Virus record (IMG/VR): IMGVR_UViG_3300032224_002167
Coordinates: 1-20,089 of that record
Reading direction: 5' to 3' (one strand)
Length of the DNA: 20,089 nt
Source: a virus
Below the pieces are notes generated by a model. The model saw only the letters and a list, made by a program, of their open reading frames with translations, did not search any database and had not been told where the DNA came from. Both the position numbers and the translations under genes were made by a program. Positions 1-6,240 of this stretch are shown here, piece by piece (within the stretch, counting starts at the first letter, position 1; each line of letters begins with the position of its first letter).

Positions 1-42
1 ATTCTTGCCGTTGGAGGATTAACTTTGCCAGTCATAGCGTAA
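1..42 (+). CDS. C-terminal end of an upstream gene (partial)
   Basis: Reading from base 1 gives ILAVGGLTLPVIA followed by a TAA stop at 40-42. The next gene begins 18 bases later on the same strand, so this is probably the last 13 residues of the preceding late gene, whose start lies outside the window. The tail is too short to assign a family. The frame could be coincidental, since any open frame would show some tail here. Confidence 0.35.
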   Translation: MLAVGGLTLPVIA

Positions 43-60
43 CAAAAACCACATCTAAAA

Positions 61-384
61 ATGGAAATCTCAATCGAAAATCACAAGGCGTCTCTTGTTG
101 CTCAACAGGCGGAATTTGACGCACAACTTTCCGCAAAGTCTGAGGAAATTGCAGACCTTCAAACAGAACTAGCCAACAAAGATGCGGAAATCACAGCCAT
201 CACCGCCGACCGCGACAGAATCGCCAAGCTGCTCGCAGACGCTTCCGCCGCCTTTGACGCTGGCGACGTTGCAAAACTGTCAGCGATGCGAGCTGCCGAG
301 CTGCAAACCGAGAACGAAAAGAAGCTCGCAGCCGCACGCGCCAAAAAGGCGGAAGCGGAAGCGGAGATTGCGGAACTCACATGA
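61..384 (+). CDS. Small coiled-coil protein, late operon
   Basis: This encodes 107 residues rich in Ala, Glu and Lys, with heptad-like spacing over nearly the whole length (about residues 10-107). No signal peptide, membrane segment or enzymatic motif is visible, so a rod-like structural or scaffold role is the most that can be inferred. The ATG at 61 follows an A-rich leader (AAAACCACATCTAAAA) with no Shine-Dalgarno. Its stop overlaps the next start as ATGA at 381-384, so the two are probably translationally coupled. Position ahead of the lysis cassette suggests late expression. I do not recognise the family. Confidence 0.75.
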   Translation: MEISIENHKASLVAQQAEFDAQLSAKSEEIADLQTELANKDAEITAITADRDRIAKLLADASAAFDAGDVAKLSAMRAAELQTENEKKLAAARAKKAEAEAEIAELT

Positions 385-668
385 GCGAAAAAGAACAACG
401 GCAGCAGGAGCGAAGGCCACGATTCGACGGCACCATAAATCTTGGGCATATCCTCACCGCGCTTATGATGCTTGTCAGCGGGCTTATCGTCTGGACGCAA
501 TCGCAGGTTGTGCAAGCCAAACAAGATTTGCGGATTTCCTATATCGAAAAGACGGCAGCAGAAACCGCAGATTCCGTGAAGAAGGTTTCTGAAATGCAAC
601 AGCAGATGGCGCGCAGCCAAGAACACGTTGCAACCACGCTGGAAATTCTCACGAAGAAGTCGCTTTGA
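381..668 (+). CDS. Single-pass membrane protein with coiled-coil tail
   Basis: This encodes 95 residues: a charged N-terminus (1-15), one hydrophobic segment at about 20-40 (LGHILTALMMLVSGLIVW) and a polar, heptad-like C-terminal part (45-90). A charged N-terminus followed by a long polar tail favours N-in/C-out, which puts the coiled coil in the periplasm. That is the topology of inner-membrane spanins (Rz type) and of many small phage membrane proteins of unknown role. It is joined by ATGA overlap to the preceding gene and lies 16 bases before the lipoprotein gene. It could be an accessory lysis protein or antiholin; neither is shown by sequence alone. Confidence 0.75.
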   Translation: MSEKEQRQQERRPRFDGTINLGHILTALMMLVSGLIVWTQSQVVQAKQDLRISYIEKTAAETADSVKKVSEMQQQMARSQEHVATTLEILTKKSL

Positions 669-684
669 CACCCCGGCGCGAGAT

Positions 685-1350
685 ATGCGCAACCTCCGCA
701 TTCTTAGCGTCCTAATCATCCCATGCCTCGTCTCGTGCTCATGGTTCGCGCATAGGGCCCGCCACATTGAAGCCCCGAGCGCCACCGAACTCCACGCCCA
801 GCGCGCAGTGCTCGAAAACGGGGTGGCCGATGCTTCGAAGTCGGTCGCATCAGCGAAAAAGCACATCGAGGAAGCAAAGCTGCGCGCGGGTGAAACAAGG
901 ACCTCCCACGAAAAAGAGCGAAGCATCGCCAATGAAATCGGCCCGAAACTCGATGGCCTGCGCGCCCGTGTCACCGTCGAGCTGCGCCCCGAAGTGGATG
1001 CCCTTACCGAGCAGCTCGGAGTGCTGAGTGCGCAAAGCTCCACCACCGCAGCACTCATCGCCGACACCTCCACTAAGATCAGCGAGAGCGATGCGGAACT
1101 GCTCGCAACTTCCATTGTGCTCGCATCGTCACAAAAAGCCGCTGAGGAAATCCGCACAAAGCTCGGTCCCGACTACGAGCAGAAAGTCGCATCCATCACC
1201 GAAACTGCCAACGCCACCGAACTCGCCTACGCAGACACGAGCAAAAAGCTCATGTGGTATCGGGCCCACTGGTGGGGTGCATGGCTCGTCATCGCAATCG
1301 GGATTTCCGGATGCGTCGCGTTTTACGTTTTAAAAATCGCAGCCCGATGA
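685..1350 (+). CDS. Candidate unimolecular spanin (lipoprotein with C-terminal TM)
   Basis: The protein is 221 residues. An N-terminal lipoprotein signal (basic MRNLR, hydrophobic 6-16, lipobox LVSC with Cys18, Ser at +2) is followed by an Ala/Glu/Lys-rich, coiled-coil-like stretch (30-190) and a hydrophobic C-terminal segment at about 197-217 (WLVIAIGISGCVAFYVLKI). A lipid anchor for the outer membrane plus a C-terminal inner-membrane anchor is the defining topology of u-spanins such as T1 gp11, which fuse the membranes in the last step of lysis. T1 gp11 is shorter. I chose the ATG at 685 because it places the signal peptide at the N-terminus; the frame is open back to an ATG at 628 that would bury it. 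The stop overlaps the holin start (ATGA, 1347-1350). Function is inferred from topology and context. Confidence 0.7.
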   Translation: MRNLRILSVLIIPCLVSCSWFAHRARHIEAPSATELHAQRAVLENGVADASKSVASAKKHIEEAKLRAGETRTSHEKERSIANEIGPKLDGLRARVTVELRPEVDALTEQLGVLSAQSSTTAALIADTSTKISESDAELLATSIVLASSQKAAEEIRTKLGPDYEQKVASITETANATELAYADTSKKLMWYRAHWWGAWLVIAIGISGCVAFYVLKIAAR

Positions 1351-1724
1351 ACTTTCTCGCCCGCCTGCTCAAGTCGCTGCTGGTCAATTTCACCTCGCGG
1401 AAATTCTGGATGACCCTCGTCGCGATATATGCCGAGTGGTGCATCTATTGGGCCGTGGTCGCGAGCCTCTACACCATCAAAGACCAAGCACAAATCACCG
1501 CTTTCGTCAGCATCACGCAGCATTTTCAGTGGACCGTCACCACCATCCTGCTCGCGTATCTCGGAGTCCAAACCGCCGCCAATTTCAGCAACACCGCAGC
1601 CAATAGCATCGCGAGCGTCGTGCAAAACTCTTCCGCATTTGAAAAACGAATCAGCACCGAGGAGCACCTCTATAAATGCGAGCGACTCGATGCCAAAGAC
1701 ATCCCGGAGGCCGACGAAGTATGA
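1347..1724 (+). CDS. Holin-like small membrane protein
   Basis: This encodes 125 residues with a basic N-terminus (1-20), a hydrophobic segment at about 20-43 (WMTLVAIYAEWCIYWAVVA), a second at about 55-78 (WTVTTILLAYLGVQ) and a charged C-terminal tail (100-125). Size, two membrane spans and position directly before the endolysin fit a class II-type holin, which forms inner-membrane lesions that release endolysin. Holins share little sequence, so this rests on topology and position. The start overlaps the spanin-like stop and its stop overlaps the endolysin start, both as ATGA, giving a tightly coupled lysis cassette. Confidence 0.65.
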   Translation: MNFLARLLKSLLVNFTSRKFWMTLVAIYAEWCIYWAVVASLYTIKDQAQITAFVSITQHFQWTVTTILLAYLGVQTAANFSNTAANSIASVVQNSSAFEKRISTEEHLYKCERLDAKDIPEADEV

Positions 1725-2143
1725 CCCGCCGCTTTCAGCGAATCATCCCGTTTATCTTTGAATGGGAGGGAGGATACGACAACGACCCCGATGATCCCGG
1801 AGGTGAGACAAAATTCGGAATCGACAAGCGCAGCCACCCGCACGAGGACATTAAAAACCTCACGCTCGCTGACGCGAAGGAGATTTACTTTGATGAGTAT
1901 TGGGAGCCAGCGAAGTGCGAAAGCATGAGCGAAGGAATGGGCGAGGTCGTCTTTAATTGCCGGGTGAATTGCGGACAATCCCGCGTGGACAAAATCCTCG
2001 CCATCGCAAAAACCGCCGCCGCCTTCCTCGATGCGCAGGAGGATTTCTATCACCGCCTTGTGGCCGCGCGCCCCAAGTCGCAGAAATACCTCAAGGGATG
2101 GCTCAATCGCACCCGATCCCTGCGAAAATTCCTCAACCTCTAA
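1721..2143 (+). CDS. Endolysin, GH108-type muramidase
   Basis: The 140-residue protein opens with the GH108 signature: FEWEGGYDNDPDDPGGETKF at residues 13-32, with Glu16 of EGGY in the position of the catalytic acid and the DPGGxTxFGI block after it. Family members cleave the MurNAc-GlcNAc bond of peptidoglycan. Residues 75-135, including FNCRVNCGQSR, match the usual placement of the C-terminal PG_binding_3 region. The protein is somewhat shorter than typical GH108 lysozymes and has no signal peptide, so it needs the adjacent holin for release. The ATG at 1721 overlaps the holin stop. Confidence 0.88.
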   Translation: MTRRFQRIIPFIFEWEGGYDNDPDDPGGETKFGIDKRSHPHEDIKNLTLADAKEIYFDEYWEPAKCESMSEGMGEVVFNCRVNCGQSRVDKILAIAKTAAAFLDAQEDFYHRLVAARPKSQKYLKGWLNRTRSLRKFLNL

Positions 2144-2144
2144 T

Positions 2145-2375
2145 ATGCCCACTCAGATCGCATCCCTCTCCTCGAAAACGCTCACCGAGCGCATCCGCGA
2201 CTTTGTGAAAACACTGCCCGATGGAGAGGGATGGTCCACTAGCGAGATGACTGAGAAATTCAACGCCTCTTTCTCAATCATAAAAATTAACGCCACGCGC
2301 CTCGGGATCAAGCGCGATGGGAAGTGGTTTTTCGTGAACCCAAAAACCCGCGCAAAATATGCCCAAAAGAATTGA
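2145..2375 (+). CDS. Small winged-helix-like protein
   Basis: This encodes 76 residues. Residues 13-45 (TERIRDFVKTLPDGEGWSTS and the following helix) and the terminal KRDGKWFFVNPKTRAKY resemble the helices and beta-wing of winged-helix DNA-binding proteins, with 'GWSTSEMTEKFNASFSIIKI' as the possible turn and recognition helix. It could act as a late regulator or DNA-binding accessory. It starts one base after the endolysin stop and its end overlaps the phosphoesterase gene by 17 bases. The fold is read by eye and is not certain. Confidence 0.65.
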   Translation: MPTQIASLSSKTLTERIRDFVKTLPDGEGWSTSEMTEKFNASFSIIKINATRLGIKRDGKWFFVNPKTRAKYAQKN

Positions 2376-3399
2376 CCTATCTCCCGAGCAGGAAGTCATC
2401 GCCGCACTCGAAAACAAGCTGCGTGCCAAGGATGCCGCAGCCGCCGACCTCAAAGATAGCGTTAAGCGCGCACGCCACGAAGCGGATAAGTGGCGCGAGA
2501 AATTCGATGAACTGCTGGCCATCAAAGAGCCGCTCAAATGCGCCCCGCTCATCACGCCATCGCGCATCGGTCGGTCATCAGGAGTCGCGGTGGCCATGTG
2601 GAGCGACTGGCACGTCGCCGAGCGCATCGAGAAGCAAAAAGTGCGTGGCCTTAATTCGTTCTCGCCGGCCATCGCCCGCAAGCGCGCAGCGAAGTGTGCA
2701 GATTCCACCCTGCGCCTTTTCCGTCACGTCCGCGAAAGTTACAACGTGGACACTCTGCTCCTTTATCTCGGAGGAGATTTCATCACCGGATACCTTCACC
2801 CCGAGCTTGCGCAGACAAACTACATGGGACCCATCGAGGAGGGTCGCTTCGCGGAGGAATTACTCATCGGATGCATCAACAAACTCGCGGAGGAAAAGGG
2901 GATCAAAAAACTCCGCATCGTTTGTCAGCGAGGAAACCACGGTCGCACCACGCCAAAAATGCAGTTTAAAAACGATTTCGAGACATCTTATGAAACGTGG
3001 ATCTACGCCCACCTCGCCTCGCTTTTCAAAAGCCCGCGCATCGAGTGGGACATCCCGCAGAGCGATGTGCATTGCGTCGAGGTGCTTCCCGACTGGAGGA
3101 TGCGCGTATTCCACGGTCACCAGGTGAAATACAATGATGGAATCGGAGGAATCGGGATCCCGCTCAATAAATGGGAGAGCAAGCAAGACATCACCCGCCC
3201 CTGCGCGCACAACATGATGGGTCATTATCACACCTACATGGAAGGGAACACCCGCACCACGCTCAATGGCTCTCTCAAGGGTTACGACGAATATGCCGCC
3301 AGCGCGGGATTCCCGTATCAAGACCCACTCCAAGCCTTTCTACTCATTGACGCTGACCGCCGCATGGTCGCCCAGCGGATGCCCATTTTCTGCACATGA
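2359..3399 (+). CDS. Calcineurin-like metallophosphoesterase
   Basis: The 346-residue protein carries the five metal-binding blocks of calcineurin-type phosphoesterases in order: DWH (83-85), GGD (138-140), GNH (192-194), HGH (252-254) and GHYH (288-291). These hold a two-metal centre that hydrolyses phosphodiesters or phosphomonoesters; the substrate cannot be read from sequence. Residues 1-60 form a charged, coiled-coil-like extension before the catalytic domain. No signal peptide is present, so it is cytoplasmic. Such enzymes are common in phages, usually of unknown role (nucleic-acid end processing or nucleotide turnover are possibilities). Its presence right after the lysis genes is less usual. 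The stop overlaps the next gene as ATGA. Confidence 0.88.
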   Translation: MPKRIDLSPEQEVIAALENKLRAKDAAAADLKDSVKRARHEADKWREKFDELLAIKEPLKCAPLITPSRIGRSSGVAVAMWSDWHVAERIEKQKVRGLNSFSPAIARKRAAKCADSTLRLFRHVRESYNVDTLLLYLGGDFITGYLHPELAQTNYMGPIEEGRFAEELLIGCINKLAEEKGIKKLRIVCQRGNHGRTTPKMQFKNDFETSYETWIYAHLASLFKSPRIEWDIPQSDVHCVEVLPDWRMRVFHGHQVKYNDGIGGIGIPLNKWESKQDITRPCAHNMMGHYHTYMEGNTRTTLNGSLKGYDEYAASAGFPYQDPLQAFLLIDADRRMVAQRMPIFCT

Positions 3400-3620
3400 C
3401 CCGCGATGAGCTCTGGTCTCAGCTCGTGAAAAAGCATCCAGCGCTTTTGTCGCGTCGCGTGCAATTCTCGCCCGAGGATGTGAAAAAGTTTTTTGACTAC
3501 ATTTTCAAAACCGCGCTGGAAAAAGGGGAGTTTGATACCATCAAACAGGAGGCCGCCCATACCCCACATCCTTGCAACATTCCCGACTTTCTCCGCGAAT
3601 TTCTACCCCCGAAAACATGA
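3396..3620 (+). CDS. Hypothetical small protein
   Basis: This encodes 74 residues starting MTRDELWSQLVKKHPALLSR, predominantly charged and helical in appearance, with a Pro-rich end (HTPHPCNIPDFLREFLPPKT). No membrane segment, signal or metal motif is evident. It is coupled by a 4-base ATGA overlap to the phosphoesterase gene and followed after one base by the HExxH protein gene, so it belongs to the same late transcript. I do not recognise the family. Confidence 0.65.
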   Translation: MTRDELWSQLVKKHPALLSRRVQFSPEDVKKFFDYIFKTALEKGEFDTIKQEAAHTPHPCNIPDFLREFLPPKT

Positions 3621-3621
3621 C

Positions 3622-3879
3622 ATGCCGCGCAAACTCAAACAGCCCGTCGTCATCGATTCCCTGCTCGGTCGCCGAAAAGCCCTCGGTCTCTACCACCCGG
3701 ATGCTGGCACCATCGAAATTGACAAACGACTCAAAGGCAAAGCCCGCCTCGATACACTCATCCACGAGTATCTCCACCACATTTCACCAGCCTCCGAGGA
3801 AGAAGTGAACGCAGCCGCGACCGCGATGGCCGACTTCCTTTGGAAAAACCGCATCCGCATCATCGACTCCAATGACTGA
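3622..3879 (+). CDS. Small HExxH zinc-metalloprotease-like protein
   Basis: The protein has 85 residues. The motif HEYLHH (residues 48-53) is a zincin HExxH helix, with Glu49 as the would-be catalytic base and His48/His52 as ligands; Glu59-61 could give the third ligand in the manner of ImmA/SprT-like minimal proteases. Phages often encode such small domains, with proposed roles from repressor cleavage to structural maturation. The short length leaves only a minimal domain. I chose the ATG at 3622, one base after the preceding stop, although the frame is open upstream. Its last bases overlap the next gene by 8 bases. Confidence 0.72.
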   Translation: MPRKLKQPVVIDSLLGRRKALGLYHPDAGTIEIDKRLKGKARLDTLIHEYLHHISPASEEEVNAAATAMADFLWKNRIRIIDSND

Positions 3880-4315
3880 CACCGAAAAGAAAGAACACGC
3901 CACCCTCATCGAGAAGTGGAACGCCACCGACATCACCGCCGAACAAACCGAGCGCCTCGAACAGCTCGACGCCATCGCCGCGCTCACGCATCGCACCAGC
4001 ATCCCCGAAAGCGCCCGAAATGACCGCGAAGAAATCGTCCACGCAGCGTCCGGAGAGCTTCGCATCAAGTATGACCATGGTCAGCACGAGCACCGCACCG
4101 ACCTCCCATCCGGTGGACTCGCATGGTTCATCAACGCCACCCGCGAAGAAGCGCTCGACCTCATGGCCTACACCCACCACCTCAAAGCCAAAGCCGCATC
4201 GCTCCACGACCTCCACGAAAACATGGGAGCGCGCACCGTCACTCTCGATGAAGCCACCGCCATGCTTTGGGAAATCATCAGCGAAACGCCGCCAAGGAAG
4301 CACCCGAACTCCTAA
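3872..4315 (+). CDS. Hypothetical protein, last gene of late operon
   Basis: This encodes 147 residues of mostly polar, helical composition, with many His residues in the middle (HGQHEHRTDLP near 69-79; THHLKAKAASLHDLHE near 105-120). No recognised catalytic motif or membrane span is visible. It overlaps the previous gene by 8 bases. Its TAA stop (4313-4315) shares three bases with the TAG stop of the opposite-strand integrase gene (4312-4314), so the two genes meet tail-to-tail with no room for a terminator between them. Function unknown. Confidence 0.68.
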   Translation: MTDTEKKEHATLIEKWNATDITAEQTERLEQLDAIAALTHRTSIPESARNDREEIVHAASGELRIKYDHGQHEHRTDLPSGGLAWFINATREEALDLMAYTHHLKAKAASLHDLHENMGARTVTLDEATAMLWEIISETPPRKHPNS

Positions 4316-5451
4316 CGCGGAACGATACCCCAAAACTCTCCCGCAATTTTCCCCGTGATGATGCACCCGTCGAGCATCTTCACCGCCCGATAATGCCGGT
4401 GCAGCGTGTCCTCGCTCGCATGATGCCCGAGCATTGTTTTCAGCGCAGCCTCATCGCCGTGCATTGCAAAGTGCATCGAAGCCGCCGTGTGTCGCATCAC
4501 GTTTTTTGGCCATGGTAATTTCCAACCCGCCATCTCTCGCAAAGCCGCCCATCTCCGCTCCCATGAAAAAGGAAGCACCGCAGCGTGCCCGTCCTTCATC
4601 CATACCCGCAGCCACGCCACCGCATTTTCCGAAAGCCGCACCACCCTGCGCGCCCTGGTCTTCGCGCTCGCGCCGCTCACCACTACGATTGCGTCGTCGA
4701 GTTGAATATCGCCCGCACCCAGCTTTTCAATCTCCACCGTCCGAAGCCCCGCAAAAACACCAAGCGCCACATACGCGAGAAAGTCAGGAGCATGGTCGCG
4801 CATCACATCGAGCAGCCTGCGAGCCTGCGCCGGGGTCATGCACGAGACCTCCGTCTCATCCCGCAGCACCCGCACCTCCACGCCCTTCGTCGGGTCCATT
4901 GCAATCAACTCAGCCTTTTCCGCCATCGCAAAAAGCGCCCGCAAATCGCCGAGCTTCGAAGCCTGCGTCCTGCGCGCCCATCCACCCCCCGCAAGCCACG
5001 TTTCCAAATCCACCCGCACCACATCCACCAGCTTCACCGACTCCCGCCCGCGCGCAAACCCACGCCAAACCACCCGCAACGCGCCAAGATAAGACTCCCT
5101 AGCACCGCTCGCTCGCTTCATCTCCAGCGCCCGCTCCACCCATTCCCCGAGCGTCACCACCTCCCTGACCACTTTCGCATGGCTCAAGAAAAACTCAACC
5201 GCCTGCGAGAATCCCGCCCCGACCTTCGCTAGTCGCGCCTTCAAAAGCGCCACCTCAGCCAGCTCCCGCGGCGAAACATCACCGGCCCGTCCATGCTCCA
5301 GCCTCCCCGCCCGCATCGCATTCATCGCAGACACCGCCTCAGCCTTCGTCGAAAAATACCGCAGCACCCGCCTCTTCCCCGCCTCAAGCCGGACCACCCC
5401 ACAATCCAGCTCCCACGGTTTGCTGCGATTTTCTTTGTGTCGTATTTTCAT
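4312..5451 (-). CDS. int: Tyrosine recombinase / phage integrase
   Basis: The 379-residue protein has an N-terminal arm-binding-like region (1-90), a SAM-like core-binding domain (about 98-185, with WVERALEMKRASGARESYLG) and a C-terminal catalytic domain. Catalytic residues in order: Arg237 (AGLRTVE), Lys265 (SAKTRA), Arg320 (NVMRHTAAS), His343 (MLGHH) and the Tyr354 nucleophile (LHRHYRAV). The usual His of the HxxR box is Asn317. It catalyses site-specific recombination between attP and the host attB. The ATG at 5451 is preferred: the frame stays open to 5853, but that extension encodes low-complexity residues from the GGCTACRC repeats. A candidate attP lies just upstream. Confidence 0.92.
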   Translation of the reverse strand: MKIRHKENRSKPWELDCGVVRLEAGKRRVLRYFSTKAEAVSAMNAMRAGRLEHGRAGDVSPRELAEVALLKARLAKVGAGFSQAVEFFLSHAKVVREVVTLGEWVERALEMKRASGARESYLGALRVVWRGFARGRESVKLVDVVRVDLETWLAGGGWARRTQASKLGDLRALFAMAEKAELIAMDPTKGVEVRVLRDETEVSCMTPAQARRLLDVMRDHAPDFLAYVALGVFAGLRTVEIEKLGAGDIQLDDAIVVVSGASAKTRARRVVRLSENAVAWLRVWMKDGHAAVLPFSWERRWAALREMAGWKLPWPKNVMRHTAASMHFAMHGDEAALKTMLGHHASEDTLHRHYRAVKMLDGCIITGKIAGEFWGIVPR

Positions 5452-5460
5452 AAGAAAAGT

Positions 5461-5503
5461 GGCTACGCATCTGGCTACACTTCCCGCTACGCTTTGGCTA
5501 CAC
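5461..5503. repeat. GGCTACRC direct repeats, integrase-proximal arm
   Basis: Four octamers lie in the same orientation at 5461 (GGCTACGC), 5473 (GGCTACAC), 5485 (CGCTACGC) and 5496 (GGCTACAC), spaced 12, 12 and 11 bases, about one helical turn. They start 10 bases upstream of the integrase ATG. Arrays like this are typical of arm-type binding sites for the integrase N-terminal domain. They could instead be operators controlling integrase transcription. Confidence 0.6.
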
Positions 5504-5564
5504 TTTCTTGCACCCCGCAGCCTCCCGCAGCCCCTCCCTGCCCTACGTCCCGCCCCTGTTAAGA

Positions 5565-5585
5565 GTTGGCCGACAAGGATTCGAA
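5565..5585 (-). other. Candidate attP core (tRNA 3'-end-like)
   Basis: On the minus strand this reads TTCGAATCCTTGTCGGCCAA, which has the layout of a tRNA T-loop (TTCGAAT), the 3' half of the T-stem (CCTTG), the 3' acceptor strand (TCGGCCA) and a discriminator A. The bases on the 5' side do not complete the T-stem, so it is not a tRNA gene but could be the copied 3' end that phages carry as attP core. A U1-A72 acceptor pair would suit a tRNA-Gln-like target; that is a guess. Confidence 0.4.
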
Positions 5586-5625
5586 GGTAATCGCTGATGT
5601 TGATTTTGTGGGACTTGAGCGCAGT

Positions 5626-5645
5626 GGCTTCGCTTTTGGCTACGC
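5626..5645. repeat. GGCTWCGC direct repeats, distal arm
   Basis: Two octamers, GGCTTCGC at 5626 and GGCTACGC at 5638, repeat the sequence, orientation and 12-base spacing of the array next to integrase, but on the other side of the tRNA-like core. The core lies about 41 bases from this pair and about 62 bases from the other array. Repeats on both flanks are expected of P and P' arms of an attP. The rest of 5646-5714 shows no further motif. Confidence 0.5.
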
Positions 5646-5714
5646 TTTTTGTTTGAGTCACTACTCCTTGCCGGGGTGATGTTGGGAGACTTGGGTGGTT
5701 TTTTAGGATGGATT

Positions 5715-6149
5715 TTAAAAGCCTGCTACGTTCGGTTGTTTTTGGAAATCTTTGTCGCGCGGAATAATGAGGACGCTGATGAGAAATGTTTTTTTGTCTT
5801 CGCTCAATCCGGCCCAGAGCCGCTTTGTGTCGCCGGTGGTGCCGATGAGCCAACGCTGTCGTCCATCGGTGGTTTCAAGCTCGGTGACTTCGCGGTAGTC
5901 GGAGAGTTTGTAGAGGAGGTCGCTGACTTGGGTGTCGGTGAGCGCTTCACCGGATTCGAGGGTGTAGTATTCTTCAACCTCGACCCGCGTGTGGATGATA
6001 AAGCCGCCTTTTTTAAATACGAAGTTTTTGGACTCTCCGATTTTCGCGCCGATGGGTTGTCCAAAGCGTTTGATGAGTGCTTCTTTGTTTTCGCCTGGTC
6101 GCGCGAGCGCGGTGGACCCGATGAGCATGAGGGTGAGAATGATTTTCAT
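5715..6149 (-). CDS. Small secreted protein, possible lysogenic-conversion gene
   Basis: This encodes 144 residues with a classic signal peptide: MKI, hydrophobic core to about residue 13, and an ALA cleavage site at 14-16 before RPGENKE. The mature part (17-144) is mixed alpha/beta in appearance, with alternating strands such as NFVFKKGGFIIHTRVEVEEY and RQRWLIGTTGDTKRLWAGLS, and has no cysteine pair or catalytic motif I recognise. It would act in the periplasm or outside the cell. It has the same orientation as integrase and repressor, placing it in the block likely expressed in a lysogen. A cargo (moron) role is inferred from location and secretion only. Confidence 0.78.
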   Translation of the reverse strand: MKIILTLMLIGSTALARPGENKEALIKRFGQPIGAKIGESKNFVFKKGGFIIHTRVEVEEYYTLESGEALTDTQVSDLLYKLSDYREVTELETTDGRQRWLIGTTGDTKRLWAGLSEDKKTFLISVLIIPRDKDFQKQPNVAGF

Positions 6150-6240
6150 GGGGACACTTTACACATTGCGTTTCATCAATGCACGCGAAAAGGTTTGCCG
6201 TTCTCAAAAGCTGCGCCTATGGTTTGACGCGGGCTCCCTA

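Noticed and set aside
159-1157. 332-codon open frame on the minus strand
   Set aside because: It is antisense to three coupled plus-strand genes with clear features and encodes Ser/Ala-rich sequence without motifs.
4434-5232. Two long plus-strand open frames over integrase
   Set aside because: Pro/His/Arg-rich composition is typical of reverse frames of a GC-rich gene; the minus-strand frame has all the integrase catalytic residues.
5561-5600. 5' end of a tRNA-Ser/Leu-like gene on the plus strand (GAGTTGGCCGA)
   Set aside because: The following bases do not give D-arm, anticodon or T-arm pairing; the minus-strand 3'-end reading fits better.
5452-5853. N-terminal extension of integrase by 134 residues
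   Set aside because: The extension is low-complexity, encoded by the GGCTACRC repeats and tRNA-like core, and overlaps the secreted-protein gene. A normal-length integrase starts at 5451.
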